A stretch of 36,207 nt of DNA from a virus. Under the pieces are notes generated by a model. That model was not told the DNA's origin. It did not search any database and saw only the letters and a program-made list of their open reading frames with translations. Positions 21,177 through 30,058 of this stretch are shown one piece after another. How positions within the stretch are numbered: the stretch's first letter is position 1; every line of letters starts with the position of its first letter. The stretch spans positions 1 through 36,207 of IMG/VR virus record IMGVR_UViG_3300049734_000449; one strand, written 5' to 3'. Both the position numbers and the translations under genes were made by a program.

Positions 21177-21436
21177 CGTTGCGGGAAATCGCGCAATTGA
21201 TGGAAGCCCGCGAGCAGCGCGAGCAGCGGGCCGATTGGTATACGGCGCGCATTGTCGCGATGGTCGCGGCCGTCAGGTCCAAGCGCGGCAAGTACGATCC
21301 GGTCAAATACATGATGAACGCGAAGGAAATCCGGGCGAAGGCGCAGCGCGAGCGCGAGCCGATGACGGGCGATGAGATTCTCGCGAAGTTGAAGGCGATC
21401 GGGTATCCGGTGCTTGATATGAGGGGTAAATCCTGA
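20987..21436 (+). CDS. Tail assembly chaperone, -1 frame extension (gpT-like)
   Basis: This frame is open from 20987 to 21436 and lies in -1 relative to the gene at 20700. From about 21080 it is protein-like: RWTFDRWLRLWAYLRAGCGI, TAGEFCALTLREIAQLMEAR, then EQREQRADWYTARIVAMVAA. The only start in its good part is a TTG at 21179, inside that sequence, so expression by -1 ribosomal frameshifting is likely, as in lambda G-T. No textbook slippery heptamer is evident. Its stop overlaps the tape measure ATG. Confidence 0.65.
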   Translation, partial: SRAHHAGDRQGAQRHDAERYSRTAAPYAGAEAAAPRWTFDRWLRLWAYLRAGCGITAGEFCALTLREIAQLMEAREQREQRADWYTARIVAMVAAVRSKRGKYDPVKYMMNAKEIRAKAQREREPMTGDEILAKLKAIGYPVLDMRGKS

Positions 21437-24231
21437 TGGGCGGCTTTGCTGGCGCGGGCGCATCGCTCGGCACATTATCCGTTCAGATCGAAGCGGAAGT
21501 CGATAAGGCCGCGGCGGAGCTTCGCAAGTTCGGAGACGATACCGCGCGGATGCTCGATGACCAGAAATCGAAATGGGCGAGTCTGGCTGATTTCGCGCCG
21601 TCACTCATGGGACTCGGCGCGGCGCTGAGCGGCGTCACGATCGCGATGGGCGCCATCGGCGCGGCTGGTGTCAATGCGGCGGAGGGATTGAATACCGCCC
21701 GCGTCGGATTCACGACGATGCTCGGCTCGGCTGAGGCAGCTGAGAAGATGCTCAAGGACCTGCAGGCCTTCGCCGCTACGACGCCCTTTGAATTTACCGA
21801 TCTGGTGCGATCCGCGCAGCGCATGAAGGCGCTCGGGTTTGAAGCGGATCAGGTGATCCCGACATTGCGCGCGATCGGCGATGCGGCTGCGGCGATGGGC
21901 GGCGGCAAAGAGCATATCGACGGGCTGACTACTGCACTCGGTCAGATGATTCAGAAGGGCAAGGTGTCGGCCGAGGAGATGAACCAACTGTCTGAGCGCG
22001 GTGTTTCCGGCTGGAAATATCTTGCTGAGGCTGCCGGCGTCTCCATCGCCGAAGTGCAGACGTTGTCCGAAAAAGGCGCACTGAACGCAAGTCAGGCCGT
22101 GCAGGTGATTCTCGACGGTATGCGCCGCGACTTCGGCGGCAACATGGAAAAGATGAGCCAGACGCTTACCGGGCAATGGTCGAACCTGAAAGATCAACTC
22201 ACGCAGGCGTTGATCCCGATCGGGCAGGCGCTCATCCCGGCATTGCAGGCGCTTTTGCCGGTTCTTTCCGCGGTGGTCGCTAAAGCGGTCGAGGCAGCGA
22301 ATTTCTTCAATGAAATGCCCGAGCCGTTGAAGAATGCCGCGCTCGCAGTTGCGGCGCTGGCCGCCGCGGCCGGTCCGTTGTTGCTCGCGATCGGCGGAAT
22401 CACGAGCGCGATCGGAACGCTCATGCCGGCGCTAACTAGTCTTGCCGGATTCTTCGGTGTATCGGTCGCCGCGCTCGGCGGATGGGCGCTTGCGATCGCC
22501 GGTATTGTCGCGGCGCTCGCCGCTCTTGGAACCTGGATCTATCAGAATTGGGATGCGATTGTCGCCGTGCTGACGCAGGCCTGGGACGGGCTGACCGAGG
22601 CGTGGAGTTCGGTTTGGAGCCGGATTAAGGGTGTGCTTGAATCCGCGTGGGCGGCAATCGAAAAGGTATTCGGCACAATCTTCAAGCCGCTTTTGACGCT
22701 CGCGAAACTTTACTGGGATGCGGTCATTTCGGTGTGGTCGTGGGCGTGGGAAAAGATTGCCGGCAATCTCTCGAACATCTGGAACGATATCAGGAATACA
22801 GCGGCCAAAGTGTGGGGATGGATCACGAACGCGCTCGATAAATTCATCGAGACGGCCCGCAAGATTCCGGGCGTAAACAAGCTGTTCAATCTCGATGAGG
22901 CGTGGAAGTCGGCGCAGAAACTCGGTACTGAAACCGAAAAGACAACGACGAAGATCACGGAGGCGAAACCCGCAGTTGTGGGTCTCATTACGGAAACCGG
23001 CAGGCTTACGGAGAAGCATAAAGAGGCGGCGGCCGCGACAACGAAATTTCACGACGCGATCATCCTCGAAAAGTTGCGCATGTATCAGGCCGAGACGAAT
23101 AAGCTCGTGCATGAGATCGCCGCATACGAGATTGCAGTGCAAACCGGGAAGTACAGTACCGATGCCTGGATCGCGACGATGGATCAAGCGACGGCGAAGA
23201 TTACCGCCCAGGGCATCGCGATCAAGGCGATTCCTCTGCCGCAGTTGACCGCCGATCTGGACGCCGCGATTCAGCGTACGAAGGATTACGACACAAGTCT
23301 TGACACGATGGGAAATACCGGCAACGCGGCATACGGCAAGCTCACGAAAGGCGCGGCTGATGCCGGCAAGGCCATAACCGACATGAAGCAACCCTTCGAT
23401 ACTTTCGCGACGAACGTCTCGACCGTGATCACGAACTTCGCGCAGGACATCTCGAAATCGCTCTGGGATGGCGATATGTCATGGGGCGAAAAGGGCAAAT
23501 CGCTGCTCAAGTCGCTCGGTCAGGCGGTCACCAGTTCGTTTATCGAACCGGCAACACAGGCGCTGAGCAATTTCATCTCGGGCGCGCTCGCCGATCTTCT
23601 TGGCGGCAAGGGTTTCGGCGGCATCATGGACTCGATCAAGGGCATAGGCGGCGCATTCGGCGGCATCTTCGGCGGCGGCGATAAACCCGGTGTTCCCGGC
23701 GTGCCGTCGATTCCCGGAACCGGCGGCGGCGGTGCGGCGGGCGGCATTGGCGGCGCATTGGGCGGCGCGCTCGGCTGGGTGAATGCGATTGGCGGGATCG
23801 CTTCCGGGATCATGGGATTTTTCCAGGGGCGCCAGCAGGAAAAAACGCTCAACGCAATCGAGGAATCGACGCGGTACCTCAAAATCGGCTTAGTGACGCA
23901 GGGCGATTCGCTGCTCTCCGATTCGCACATCATGCGCAACATCGCGACCAACATGGAGGCGAATTACTGGGGTACGACGATACCGACCTGGACGTCAATT
24001 CTCACGGCGATCGAAACCGCGATCGACTGGCTCAAATGGATCGAATATCCGGCGCGCATGATCAACGGCTCGATCCAGGCAATCGAAATCGATACCCGCG
24101 CGATGGCCGCGAACATCGAGCGCGTCGTCTCGGGCGAACGAACCTTGACCGTGAATCTCAACGGCACCGATCCCGATGTTGTGAGCTCCCGCGTGGCGCA
24201 GCAGATGCGCATGCAGGGCGCGACGGCGTAG
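21436..24231 (+). CDS. Tape measure protein
   Basis: A 931-residue protein. The N-terminal tape-measure domain has GFTTMLGSAEAAEKMLKDLQ, FAATTPFEFTDLVRSAQRMK and ALGFEADQVIPTLRAIGDAA. Hydrophobic helices follow at about 300-365 (AALAVAALAAAAGPLLLAIG), then Trp-rich repeats (WDGLTEAWSSVWSRIKGVLE). A glycine-rich stretch lies near 735-780. It sets tail length; by the one-residue-per-1.5-angstrom rule the tail would be about 140 nm. Confidence 0.93.
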   Translation: MGGFAGAGASLGTLSVQIEAEVDKAAAELRKFGDDTARMLDDQKSKWASLADFAPSLMGLGAALSGVTIAMGAIGAAGVNAAEGLNTARVGFTTMLGSAEAAEKMLKDLQAFAATTPFEFTDLVRSAQRMKALGFEADQVIPTLRAIGDAAAAMGGGKEHIDGLTTALGQMIQKGKVSAEEMNQLSERGVSGWKYLAEAAGVSIAEVQTLSEKGALNASQAVQVILDGMRRDFGGNMEKMSQTLTGQWSNLKDQLTQALIPIGQALIPALQALLPVLSAVVAKAVEAANFFNEMPEPLKNAALAVAALAAAAGPLLLAIGGITSAIGTLMPALTSLAGFFGVSVAALGGWALAIAGIVAALAALGTWIYQNWDAIVAVLTQAWDGLTEAWSSVWSRIKGVLESAWAAIEKVFGTIFKPLLTLAKLYWDAVISVWSWAWEKIAGNLSNIWNDIRNTAAKVWGWITNALDKFIETARKIPGVNKLFNLDEAWKSAQKLGTETEKTTTKITEAKPAVVGLITETGRLTEKHKEAAAATTKFHDAIILEKLRMYQAETNKLVHEIAAYEIAVQTGKYSTDAWIATMDQATAKITAQGIAIKAIPLPQLTADLDAAIQRTKDYDTSLDTMGNTGNAAYGKLTKGAADAGKAITDMKQPFDTFATNVSTVITNFAQDISKSLWDGDMSWGEKGKSLLKSLGQAVTSSFIEPATQALSNFISGALADLLGGKGFGGIMDSIKGIGGAFGGIFGGGDKPGVPGVPSIPGTGGGGAAGGIGGALGGALGWVNAIGGIASGIMGFFQGRQQEKTLNAIEESTRYLKIGLVTQGDSLLSDSHIMRNIATNMEANYWGTTIPTWTSILTAIETAIDWLKWIEYPARMINGSIQAIEIDTRAMAANIERVVSGERTLTVNLNGTDPDVVSSRVAQQMRMQGATA

Positions 24232-24264
24232 GTCTCTGTTGGCGTGCTCCTTGTTGATCCGACC

Positions 24265-24313
24265 GGCGGCAGCCGGTTTTTGATCTCCTCTTTTCGGCTG
24301 CCGCCCCTTTTTT
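24265..24313 (+). terminator. Intrinsic terminator after the tape measure gene
   Basis: GGCGGCAGCCG (24265-24275) pairs perfectly with CGGCTGCCGCC (24295-24305), followed by a six-T run. It would separate the tape measure transcript from the tail-tip and fibre genes, or act as partial attenuation. Confidence 0.8.
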
Positions 24314-24321
24314 GAATTCCC

Positions 24322-26628
24322 ATGCGTGTTAGGGCCGCAATAGACGGCATTGACATTTCCGACGCCGTAGATGTTGAATCGCTCTCGATCAAGCAGGATT
24401 CAAGCGAGGCGATCTCGACGGCGGAGCTGTCGATGCTGCTCGATCACGGCGTCGCGGCGCGCTACGACCAGGCGCGCTATGACGTGGACCGCTATGCGAC
24501 GGCCGCGGCGGCGGTCGAGGAATGGCAGCAGGTCACGGTCTGGGACGAGGATACGACCGAGTTGTTATTCGGCGGCTTCGCGCTCTCGGTCCAGCGCAAG
24601 CCCGAAGGCCCGCGTGTCCGCAACGTCGTCTCGGCGTCCGACTGGGGCATCCTGTTCGAGCGCGCGGTCATTACGCAATCCTGGCCCGCCGGCACGGCCG
24701 ATTCGACGATCATTACCGATATCCTGGCGCACGTTCCGGAGATCACGGCCGGCACGATCGTGACGCAGATGACGCTCGGCGATATCGAATTCAAGGATCA
24801 GCGCATCCGCGACGCGATTGACGAAATCTGCGCGCTGACCGGCGCCGAATGGAATGTCTCGTATGACGGGAAGCTCAATTACTACCGCATCGGCTCGATC
24901 GTCGCGCCCTTCGGACTGAGCGATCAGCCGGACGGCACAACGAAGATGCCATACCGGCTCGATGACTACGCGCGCGATTTCTCCGAAGCCGCGAACCGCG
25001 TGCTCGTGCTTGGCGCGCTGACCGATACGGGCGAGATTCGCTCGACGGCGAACAACGCCTCAAGCCAGACGCAGTACGGGATTCTCTCGGTTACGCTCGT
25101 CGATCGCAACATCTCGAGCCAGTTGACGGCGGATGTGTGGGCGCAGACCGAAGTATCGGAGCGGGCATTCCCGAAGCCGACCGTGACGGCATCCCTCACC
25201 GCGCCGGGCCTCGCGCGCGGTATGAGCGTCGATGTCGAAGCGCAGAAATACGGCCTGGACGGAATGCTCGTGCTGCGGACGCTCGAAATCTCGATCGCGG
25301 CGCCGGATCGCGCCCGCACGCCTGCCGGGCATGTGCTCATGTACAAGGCGACGCTCGGCGCGCGAGTGCCGGATTCGGTTTACATGCTGCGGCGAATCCA
25401 GCGGCGCCCGGTCGAGCGCACGAATGCGCCGTCCTCGCCGATTGCGCCTGGCTCGATTACCGACGACAGCTTTGCCTCGGGGATTGCGCCGGTCTACATC
25501 GTCTCGGCGAAACCCGTAGGCGCGGAGTGGGACCAGTACCCGGCCGACGCCGTGTTCCTGAATACGACGGATAACAAGCTGTACCGGCGGATCGCGGGCA
25601 ACGATTGGACGGCTGTCGTGAACGCCGCCGAAATCGAAGGGCAGCTGCAGACGACGCAGCTCGCGCCCGGATCGGTAACCGAAACGGTGCTCGCCGACGG
25701 ATCGGTCGTGACGGCGAAGATTCCGGCGGGCGCGATCCAGGCGCCGCAATTATCGGCGTCATCGGTCACGGCGAATGCGATCGCGGCCAACGCGGTGTAT
25801 GCCGAAGCGATGCAGGCGAATTCCGTTACGGCGATCGCGCTTGCGGCAAATTCCGTTGTGGCCGGCAAGATCGCGGCGCTTGCCGTAGTCGCCGGAAACC
25901 TTGCGGCCGATTCCGTTGTTGCGGGCACGATTGCGGCTGCGGCGATCAATGCGCGGGAACTCGCGGCGGATTGCGTGATCGCGGCAAAGATCAAGGCGGG
26001 CGAGATCGATTCGTCGAAGCTCGTGACGACGTTTATCGACGTCGGCGGCGGCGGATCGAAGCCGGGCCGGATCTACGTCCGGAATGCGGCGGGTACGATT
26101 GTCGCCGAGATCGGTACGCTTTCGACCGGCGATTATGGCGGCTGGTTCAAGCAGATCGGCGCGGGCGGTACCGGCTACTCCGACGCGAAGGTTCGCACGG
26201 ATGCGGCCGGGAGTCTCTTTATCCGCGATGCCGATACCGAGATCATCAACACCTCGACGGCGACGCGGCTGCGGACATCGCCGACCACATTTGACGGCAC
26301 GTATTCGTCGATCATGCTGATCGCCGAGCAGACTTCGGGCGCAGGCGACAAGGCGGAATTTATCAGCCGCGGCCTGGTCGTGCTGTACGGCGGCTCGACG
26401 GTCGGCGCGTTCGTGCGGCATCCGTCGCAGACGAGCGCGGCGCAATGCATCCTTTATGGGCCGGGCAAGCAGATTCTGCTCGATGGCTATACGGGCATCT
26501 GCCGCGCCGACGGCGGCTTTCAGTTCATCGGCAATCCAGGGCAGACCGTAACAATCGAATATACGAAGCCAGGCGGCGCAACGGGCAGCCTGCAATTTCA
26601 GGGTGGCATTTTGACCTCTTACAGCTAA
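24322..26628 (+). CDS. Tail tip / central fibre protein
   Basis: A 768-residue protein. The first 400 residues resemble a tail-tip or baseplate hub (TVWDEDTTELLFGGFALSVQ, DAIDEICALTGAEWNVSYDG). Around 455-570 is a degenerate repeat of about 9-10 residues (ANSVVAGKIAALAVVAGNLA) expected to form a trimeric shaft. The C-terminal 190 residues are glycine- and beta-rich (KPGRIYVRNAAGTIVAEIGT), possibly the receptor-binding end. Confidence 0.75.
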   Translation: MRVRAAIDGIDISDAVDVESLSIKQDSSEAISTAELSMLLDHGVAARYDQARYDVDRYATAAAAVEEWQQVTVWDEDTTELLFGGFALSVQRKPEGPRVRNVVSASDWGILFERAVITQSWPAGTADSTIITDILAHVPEITAGTIVTQMTLGDIEFKDQRIRDAIDEICALTGAEWNVSYDGKLNYYRIGSIVAPFGLSDQPDGTTKMPYRLDDYARDFSEAANRVLVLGALTDTGEIRSTANNASSQTQYGILSVTLVDRNISSQLTADVWAQTEVSERAFPKPTVTASLTAPGLARGMSVDVEAQKYGLDGMLVLRTLEISIAAPDRARTPAGHVLMYKATLGARVPDSVYMLRRIQRRPVERTNAPSSPIAPGSITDDSFASGIAPVYIVSAKPVGAEWDQYPADAVFLNTTDNKLYRRIAGNDWTAVVNAAEIEGQLQTTQLAPGSVTETVLADGSVVTAKIPAGAIQAPQLSASSVTANAIAANAVYAEAMQANSVTAIALAANSVVAGKIAALAVVAGNLAADSVVAGTIAAAAINARELAADCVIAAKIKAGEIDSSKLVTTFIDVGGGGSKPGRIYVRNAAGTIVAEIGTLSTGDYGGWFKQIGAGGTGYSDAKVRTDAAGSLFIRDADTEIINTSTATRLRTSPTTFDGTYSSIMLIAEQTSGAGDKAEFISRGLVVLYGGSTVGAFVRHPSQTSAAQCILYGPGKQILLDGYTGICRADGGFQFIGNPGQTVTIEYTKPGGATGSLQFQGGILTSYS

Positions 26629-26629
26629 C

Positions 26630-26914
26630 ATGAGAATCGAACATAAACTCTCACCCACCATCGCCAATTACGCCCGCGAGGCGATCCGGCAACTTAACGA
26701 AATCCGCCGCGAATACCTCGTCGCGCTCGGCACGGCGAAGGAACTCCAAGACCGCTCCGAGGCGATCAAGGCGGCGCTCGGACAGCAGTTGATGCTGGTC
26801 AAGGAATCCGAAGGCCTGCCCGAGCCGGTTGCGCCTTACGTGCTGTCGGAAGACGGAGCGCGGCTCATAGGCGACATTGCGGAAATCAATAATAGCGTGA
26901 AGCATGAACAGTAG
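26630..26914 (+). CDS. Small helical protein between fibre genes
   Basis: A 94-residue protein (MRIEHKLSPTIANYAREAIR), mainly helical, with start two bases after the upstream stop and an 11-base overlap with the next gene. Probably a chaperone or a minor tail component, by context only. Confidence 0.6.
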   Translation: MRIEHKLSPTIANYAREAIRQLNEIRREYLVALGTAKELQDRSEAIKAALGQQLMLVKESEGLPEPVAPYVLSEDGARLIGDIAEINNSVKHEQ

Positions 26915-27896
26915 CCCATTCATCTTGCCGCGAGCGGGCGCGCCCAAGGGGCCGCCCGGCTTCCCGCCCGACGTCGCGCCGAATCAGATCATCGCGGCGG
27001 CGCATATCAACGCGATCCGCGATTCGGTTGCAATCTGGCCGGGCAATGTAGACGGGAATGCGAAGACGCTCGCGAATGTTGCGGCGCTCGGCATCGGAAC
27101 GGCGAGCCCATCCGCGAAACTGGACGTCAATGGCGCGCTGCGCAGCATCGGTTCCGCGGTGCCATCGTCCGGCGCGGGGCTCGAGATTTTATATGGGACA
27201 TTGGGCGTCATTCAGGCCTATGATCGAACCGCGGCGCAATATAAGACGCTCTCTTTAGAATCTGAACTGTTAACAATAAACGGCAATAGCGGCGGCCGCG
27301 TGCAAATCGGGGCAAATCTCGGCGGCAACCTGGGTTCGGTCGATGTGCATAAAGGAACCGGCGTTGACAATTACATCAGGGTTCATTCCGGCAACGTCTA
27401 CGAGTTGAGGTTCGGCCTTGCTGCGAGCGGAGATGCCTACATCGTATCGCCTAACGTAACCGGCACGTTTTATTGCGGCACTCAAGGATCCGGTGCCGTC
27501 AACATTATCACAAGCGGCGCGAATCGTCTGTGGATTACGGCGGCGGGCGCGATCACGATGGGGAACGGCGCGGCCAACGCCGTTGCCGTGACTGGTGATC
27601 TGACCGTTTCAACCAAACTCGGCGTGGGCGTGACGAGTTCCACTCATCCGCTTTATGTGCGTACCGCAGCGGATCTCAATTTGAGAATCGGGTCATTTTC
27701 CGGCACTCACGTGCTGATCGAAACATCTAACGATGCTGGAAGTGCGAACACACCGTTGTTCTTTGCGGCAACTCTTTTCAGGATGGGTGGCGGTCCGCTT
27801 GCGGTAGATTCTATGCCGGCTGCCAATCCTGGCGCGGGCACGAAGCAACTCTGGTACGATCCGGCGGACGGCAACCGCGTGAAATTTGCACCGTGA
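26904..27896 (+). CDS. Tail fibre protein
   Basis: A 330-residue protein. PPGFPPDVAPNQIIAAAHIN near the N-terminus, then a fibre repeat (LGIGTASPSAKLDVNGALRS), glycine-rich beta stretches, a second LGVGVTSSTHPLYV repeat and a closing PGAGTKQLWYDPADGNRVKF. The GIGTxxPxxKLDVxG unit is widespread in trimeric phage fibres. Confidence 0.8.
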   Translation: MNSSPFILPRAGAPKGPPGFPPDVAPNQIIAAAHINAIRDSVAIWPGNVDGNAKTLANVAALGIGTASPSAKLDVNGALRSIGSAVPSSGAGLEILYGTLGVIQAYDRTAAQYKTLSLESELLTINGNSGGRVQIGANLGGNLGSVDVHKGTGVDNYIRVHSGNVYELRFGLAASGDAYIVSPNVTGTFYCGTQGSGAVNIITSGANRLWITAAGAITMGNGAANAVAVTGDLTVSTKLGVGVTSSTHPLYVRTAADLNLRIGSFSGTHVLIETSNDAGSANTPLFFAATLFRMGGGPLAVDSMPAANPGAGTKQLWYDPADGNRVKFAP

Positions 27897-27913
27897 TTTG
27901 AAAGGACAATTGA

Positions 27914-28207
27914 ATGGCTCTCACATACGAAGACTCGGCAGCTTTGATGAGTGATGTGATCTTTCGCGGGCGCGTGAAAGCAGCTTGTCTGAAATTTGCG
28001 GATTATATTTTTAACGAGGCGATCACGGTTCCGGCGCACAATACGCGTCTTCGCTGGGCCCGCGAGACTTTCGACAACCCGGAACAGATCGCCTTTAAAA
28101 TACAGCCGCCGACCGTGATGGATGCGGCCGTGCAGACAGCGGGCGCGGCGATTACGGATGCGGCGCTGCAGTCGGCGGTTGAGGGGGTTGTGAATAAGAT
28201 GCTTTGA
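27914..28207 (+). CDS. Hypothetical protein after the tail fibre
   Basis: A 97-residue helical protein (MALTYEDSAALMSDVIFRGR ... YIFNEAITVPAHNTRLRWAR). Its TGA stop is the first three bases of element E14. Last gene of the plus-strand virion cluster; no family recognised. Confidence 0.6.
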   Translation: MALTYEDSAALMSDVIFRGRVKAACLKFADYIFNEAITVPAHNTRLRWARETFDNPEQIAFKIQPPTVMDAAVQTAGAAITDAALQSAVEGVVNKML

Positions 28208-28252
28208 CCACGCCTGGCCGGACGCCTGGGGCTGATTGGCGATAAGAGTGGC
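28205..28252 (-). repeat. Palindromic element E14 (left half)
   Basis: TGACCACGCCTGGCCGGACG, then GGCTGATTGGCGATAAGAG. It matches the reverse complement of E7, forming a sub-type. The right half is missing. Confidence 0.6.
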
Positions 28253-28254
28253 CG

Positions 28255-28485
28255 TTATGCGGATTCCTCGGCGGCAATCCACGCCTTTGCGCATTGATGG
28301 CATCTTTCCCGATCGGGCGGGTGTTTGTCGAAGTGGATTTTGGAACACCATTGCGTCCAGTGGCCGCATTCGAGCGTCAGCCTGTTCCAGAGTAAGTCTT
28401 CAGGTTCATTCGCCGTAACCGCTCGGTCAAATTCGCCCGCATCGAGCATGCGGCGGGCTTCGAGAATTCGTTCCTCGCGTGTCAT
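28255..28485 (-). CDS. Small CGH...CxxC zinc-binding protein
   Basis: A 76-residue protein: MTREERILEARRMLDAGEFD, LTLECGHWTQWC, then RERCHQCAKAWI. Closest to the member at 7676-7879 in layout. Its start overlaps the stop of the upstream coiled-coil gene. Confidence 0.65.
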   Translation of the reverse strand: MTREERILEARRMLDAGEFDRAVTANEPEDLLWNRLTLECGHWTQWCSKIHFDKHPPDRERCHQCAKAWIAAEESA

Positions 28486-28721
28486 TTCCCGCCTGTCTTC
28501 CCGTTCGTATGCTCTGCCGTGATGGCGCGGATCAGGGCATCGAGGTTTGCTTCCATTTGAAGCATTCGCGCATTCGATGCGTCCACGTAGCGGCTTACCG
28601 ATTCGGTCAGTGATTGCAGCGCTTTGTTGAGGGTAAGTTGCGCTACCGCCAGTTTAACTTGCTCTTCCGCAAACTGAAGCTGTAAAGCTTCGATCCGTTC
28701 AAACCGCTCTTCGCTTGTCAT
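28482..28721 (-). CDS. Coiled-coil hypothetical protein
   Basis: A 79-residue protein (MTSEERFERIEALQLQFAEE, then VSRYVDASNARMLQMEANLD), one long amphipathic helix. ATGA-type coupling to the CGH gene downstream. Similar in style to the genes at 6439 and 7009. Confidence 0.65.
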   Translation of the reverse strand: MTSEERFERIEALQLQFAEEQVKLAVAQLTLNKALQSLTESVSRYVDASNARMLQMEANLDALIRAITAEHTNGKTGGK

Positions 28722-28780
28722 TGATCCGCCTGTTTTTCCTCTTGCTTTTTCCGTCCTCGCCCGCCCGCTAATCCTGCCTT
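28718..28780 (-). pseudogene. Remnant of a GRRGG-family C-terminus
   Basis: The frame encodes KAGLAGGRGRKKQEEKQADQ and a stop, matching the end of the 6876-7028 protein (KAGLAGGRGRKREE). It is in frame with the gene at 28781-29020 and separated from it only by that gene's TAG, so it is a leftover domain, or a tail reached only by stop read-through. Confidence 0.5.
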
Positions 28781-29020
28781 CTATCTGTGCGTCAACCGCG
28801 TATCGATTCGCGTATTGAGGCGCGATTCCATTTCGGTCATGTCCGTTTTGATCCTCGTCAATTCCTTCGTGAGCCGCAGTTCCGTCTCGGCAAGATCCCG
28901 CTTGCTTTCGGCTCGGATCTTACCAGATTCAGCACGGATCGCCCAGATGATTGGAGTAGTCACGGCGGCGATGAGTATGCCGCCGATTGACGCTATCAGC
29001 TTCCACAATTCTACGTTCAT
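28781..29020 (-). CDS. Membrane-anchored coiled-coil protein
   Basis: A 79-residue protein: WKLIASIGGILIAAVTTPII forms one transmembrane helix, then a charged coiled coil (ELRLTKELTRIKTDMTEMES). Small phage proteins of this build are sometimes holins or lysis regulators; there is no further support. It ends TRLTHR-TAG, directly followed by the in-frame remnant. Confidence 0.6.
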   Translation of the reverse strand: MNVELWKLIASIGGILIAAVTTPIIWAIRAESGKIRAESKRDLAETELRLTKELTRIKTDMTEMESRLNTRIDTRLTHR

Positions 29021-29037
29021 TAATCCTGCCTTTTAGC

Positions 29038-29529
29038 CTAACGAGTCGCTGCGGCTTTCCGGGCGATTTCCTTCCTTTGTTCCGCCGTTAAACTTCTGGC
29101 CCGTGCCGGGCCGCCCCTCCGTCCCAGCATCGAGAATACTTCTCTGATCTTGTCATCCGCCGGTAGTATCGTCGGATTTGGCGGTTTGAGTAATTTGGGC
29201 GGCTTCGGCGGCTTCGGCTGCCTCGGTGGCTTGGCCTGCTTTGGCGGCTTGGGTTGTTTTGGCGGTCTCGATTCGATGGGGGCCATAAGACCAATCATCC
29301 CGATGAGATTCCGCAGTTCCGTTGAACTGTGGAACCATTCGCCGATCTTATGTTCCGCCGCGAATCTTTGATGAAGCCATTTTTCCGTACCTCTCGATCC
29401 TGGGAGGCAGCCGAGCAGACGAACCGGCATCAGCGTTCCGAGCTGCGCTGCGCGGTTCACTGGCTTGGTTGAGTAGCCAATTTTGATGAACTGGCTATCT
29501 TCCGTTTCGATGAAGTAGACGTAGCCCAT
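29038..29529 (-). CDS. GIY-YIG (T5orf172-type) nuclease with GRRGG tail
   Basis: A 163-residue protein from the ATG at 29529. The GIY-YIG-like domain reads MGYVYFIETEDSQFIKIGYS, then STKPVNRAAQLGTLMP, EKWLHQRFAAEHKIGEWFHS. A Pro/Lys-rich linker (about 88-120) is made of KQPKPPKQ units. The C-terminus LGRRGGPARARSLTAEQRKE then IARKAA is the motif that occurs alone at 6876. This resembles a homing endonuclease with a modular DNA-binding tail. The frame is open further upstream, but that part overlaps the zinc ribbon gene. Confidence 0.7.
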   Translation of the reverse strand: MGYVYFIETEDSQFIKIGYSTKPVNRAAQLGTLMPVRLLGCLPGSRGTEKWLHQRFAAEHKIGEWFHSSTELRNLIGMIGLMAPIESRPPKQPKPPKQAKPPRQPKPPKPPKLLKPPNPTILPADDKIREVFSMLGRRGGPARARSLTAEQRKEIARKAAATR

Positions 29530-29645
29530 TTTGACGGCGTGTCCCATCTCGTTTGTTTGCAGTTCGGGCACGATTTCGGGCGATCCGGCGTCCGCTTCGT
29601 CCATTCGTGACCGCATCGCAGGCACTTCACGGTATCTGTTTTCAT
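29457..29645 (-). CDS. Zinc-ribbon protein overlapping the nuclease gene
   Basis: A 62-residue frame: VKCLRCGHEWTKRTPDRPKS then CPNCKQTRWDTP, the common CxRCGHxW...CPxCxxxxWDxP ribbon. It overlaps the start of the GIY-YIG gene by 73 bases in another frame. The ribbon is complete before the overlap, so the Ser/Lys-rich end may be neutral. The two probably act together. Confidence 0.6.
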   Translation of the reverse strand: MKTDTVKCLRCGHEWTKRTPDRPKSCPNCKQTRWDTPSKWATSTSSKRKIASSSKLATQPSQ

Positions 29646-29727
29646 CATTGTCATCATCATACTCACTTTTTCCCGTAAGGGGCAACTTTTCGCTTGACAT
29701 CATAGTCATCATCATACTACACTTTTA
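29642..29727 (-). repeat. Duplicated start region of the zinc ribbon gene
   Basis: On the minus strand AAAGTG(T)AGTATGATGATGAC(A/T)ATGATG occurs twice, at 29698-29727 and 29642-29670, about 55 bases apart. Each holds several ATGs in a row. It may be a tandem duplication that created alternative starts. Confidence 0.5.
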
Positions 29728-29779
29728 CTAGAGAGTCAATCACGTCGCGTAGACGTTAAAGTGCAAAGGAATCTAAGAC

Positions 29780-30058
29780 ATGACAGCGATTTGTAGTTTT
29801 TCCGTGACCGGCAGCAAAACCACGGTTATGCCGATGGATGCGATGCCGGGCAGTATCCTAATCCGGTTTGAAGAGCGCAACGGTTCGACGATGTGCGTCT
29901 CGATGAGTGCCGTGCAGCTCGCGGCGTTCGGCGATCAGGTTGCTGAGATGGTTGCCCGTCTGAACGCGCCCGAGCCGGAATGCTCGTGCGTATACGTCGC
30001 CGCCGATGCGGTCGATGCCCGCGGCTGCGATGCGCACGCAGAAAGGATGGCGGCGTAA
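29780..30058 (+). CDS. Hypothetical protein, first gene of the early operon
   Basis: A 92-residue protein (MTAICSFSVTGSKTTVMPMD), beta-rich then helical (SAVQLAAFGDQVAEMVARLN), with a few C-terminal cysteines (PECSC). AAAGGAATC precedes the ATG. Its stop overlaps the next start. Divergent from the GIY-YIG/zinc ribbon genes. Confidence 0.6.
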   Translation: MTAICSFSVTGSKTTVMPMDAMPGSILIRFEERNGSTMCVSMSAVQLAAFGDQVAEMVARLNAPEPECSCVYVAADAVDARGCDAHAERMAA

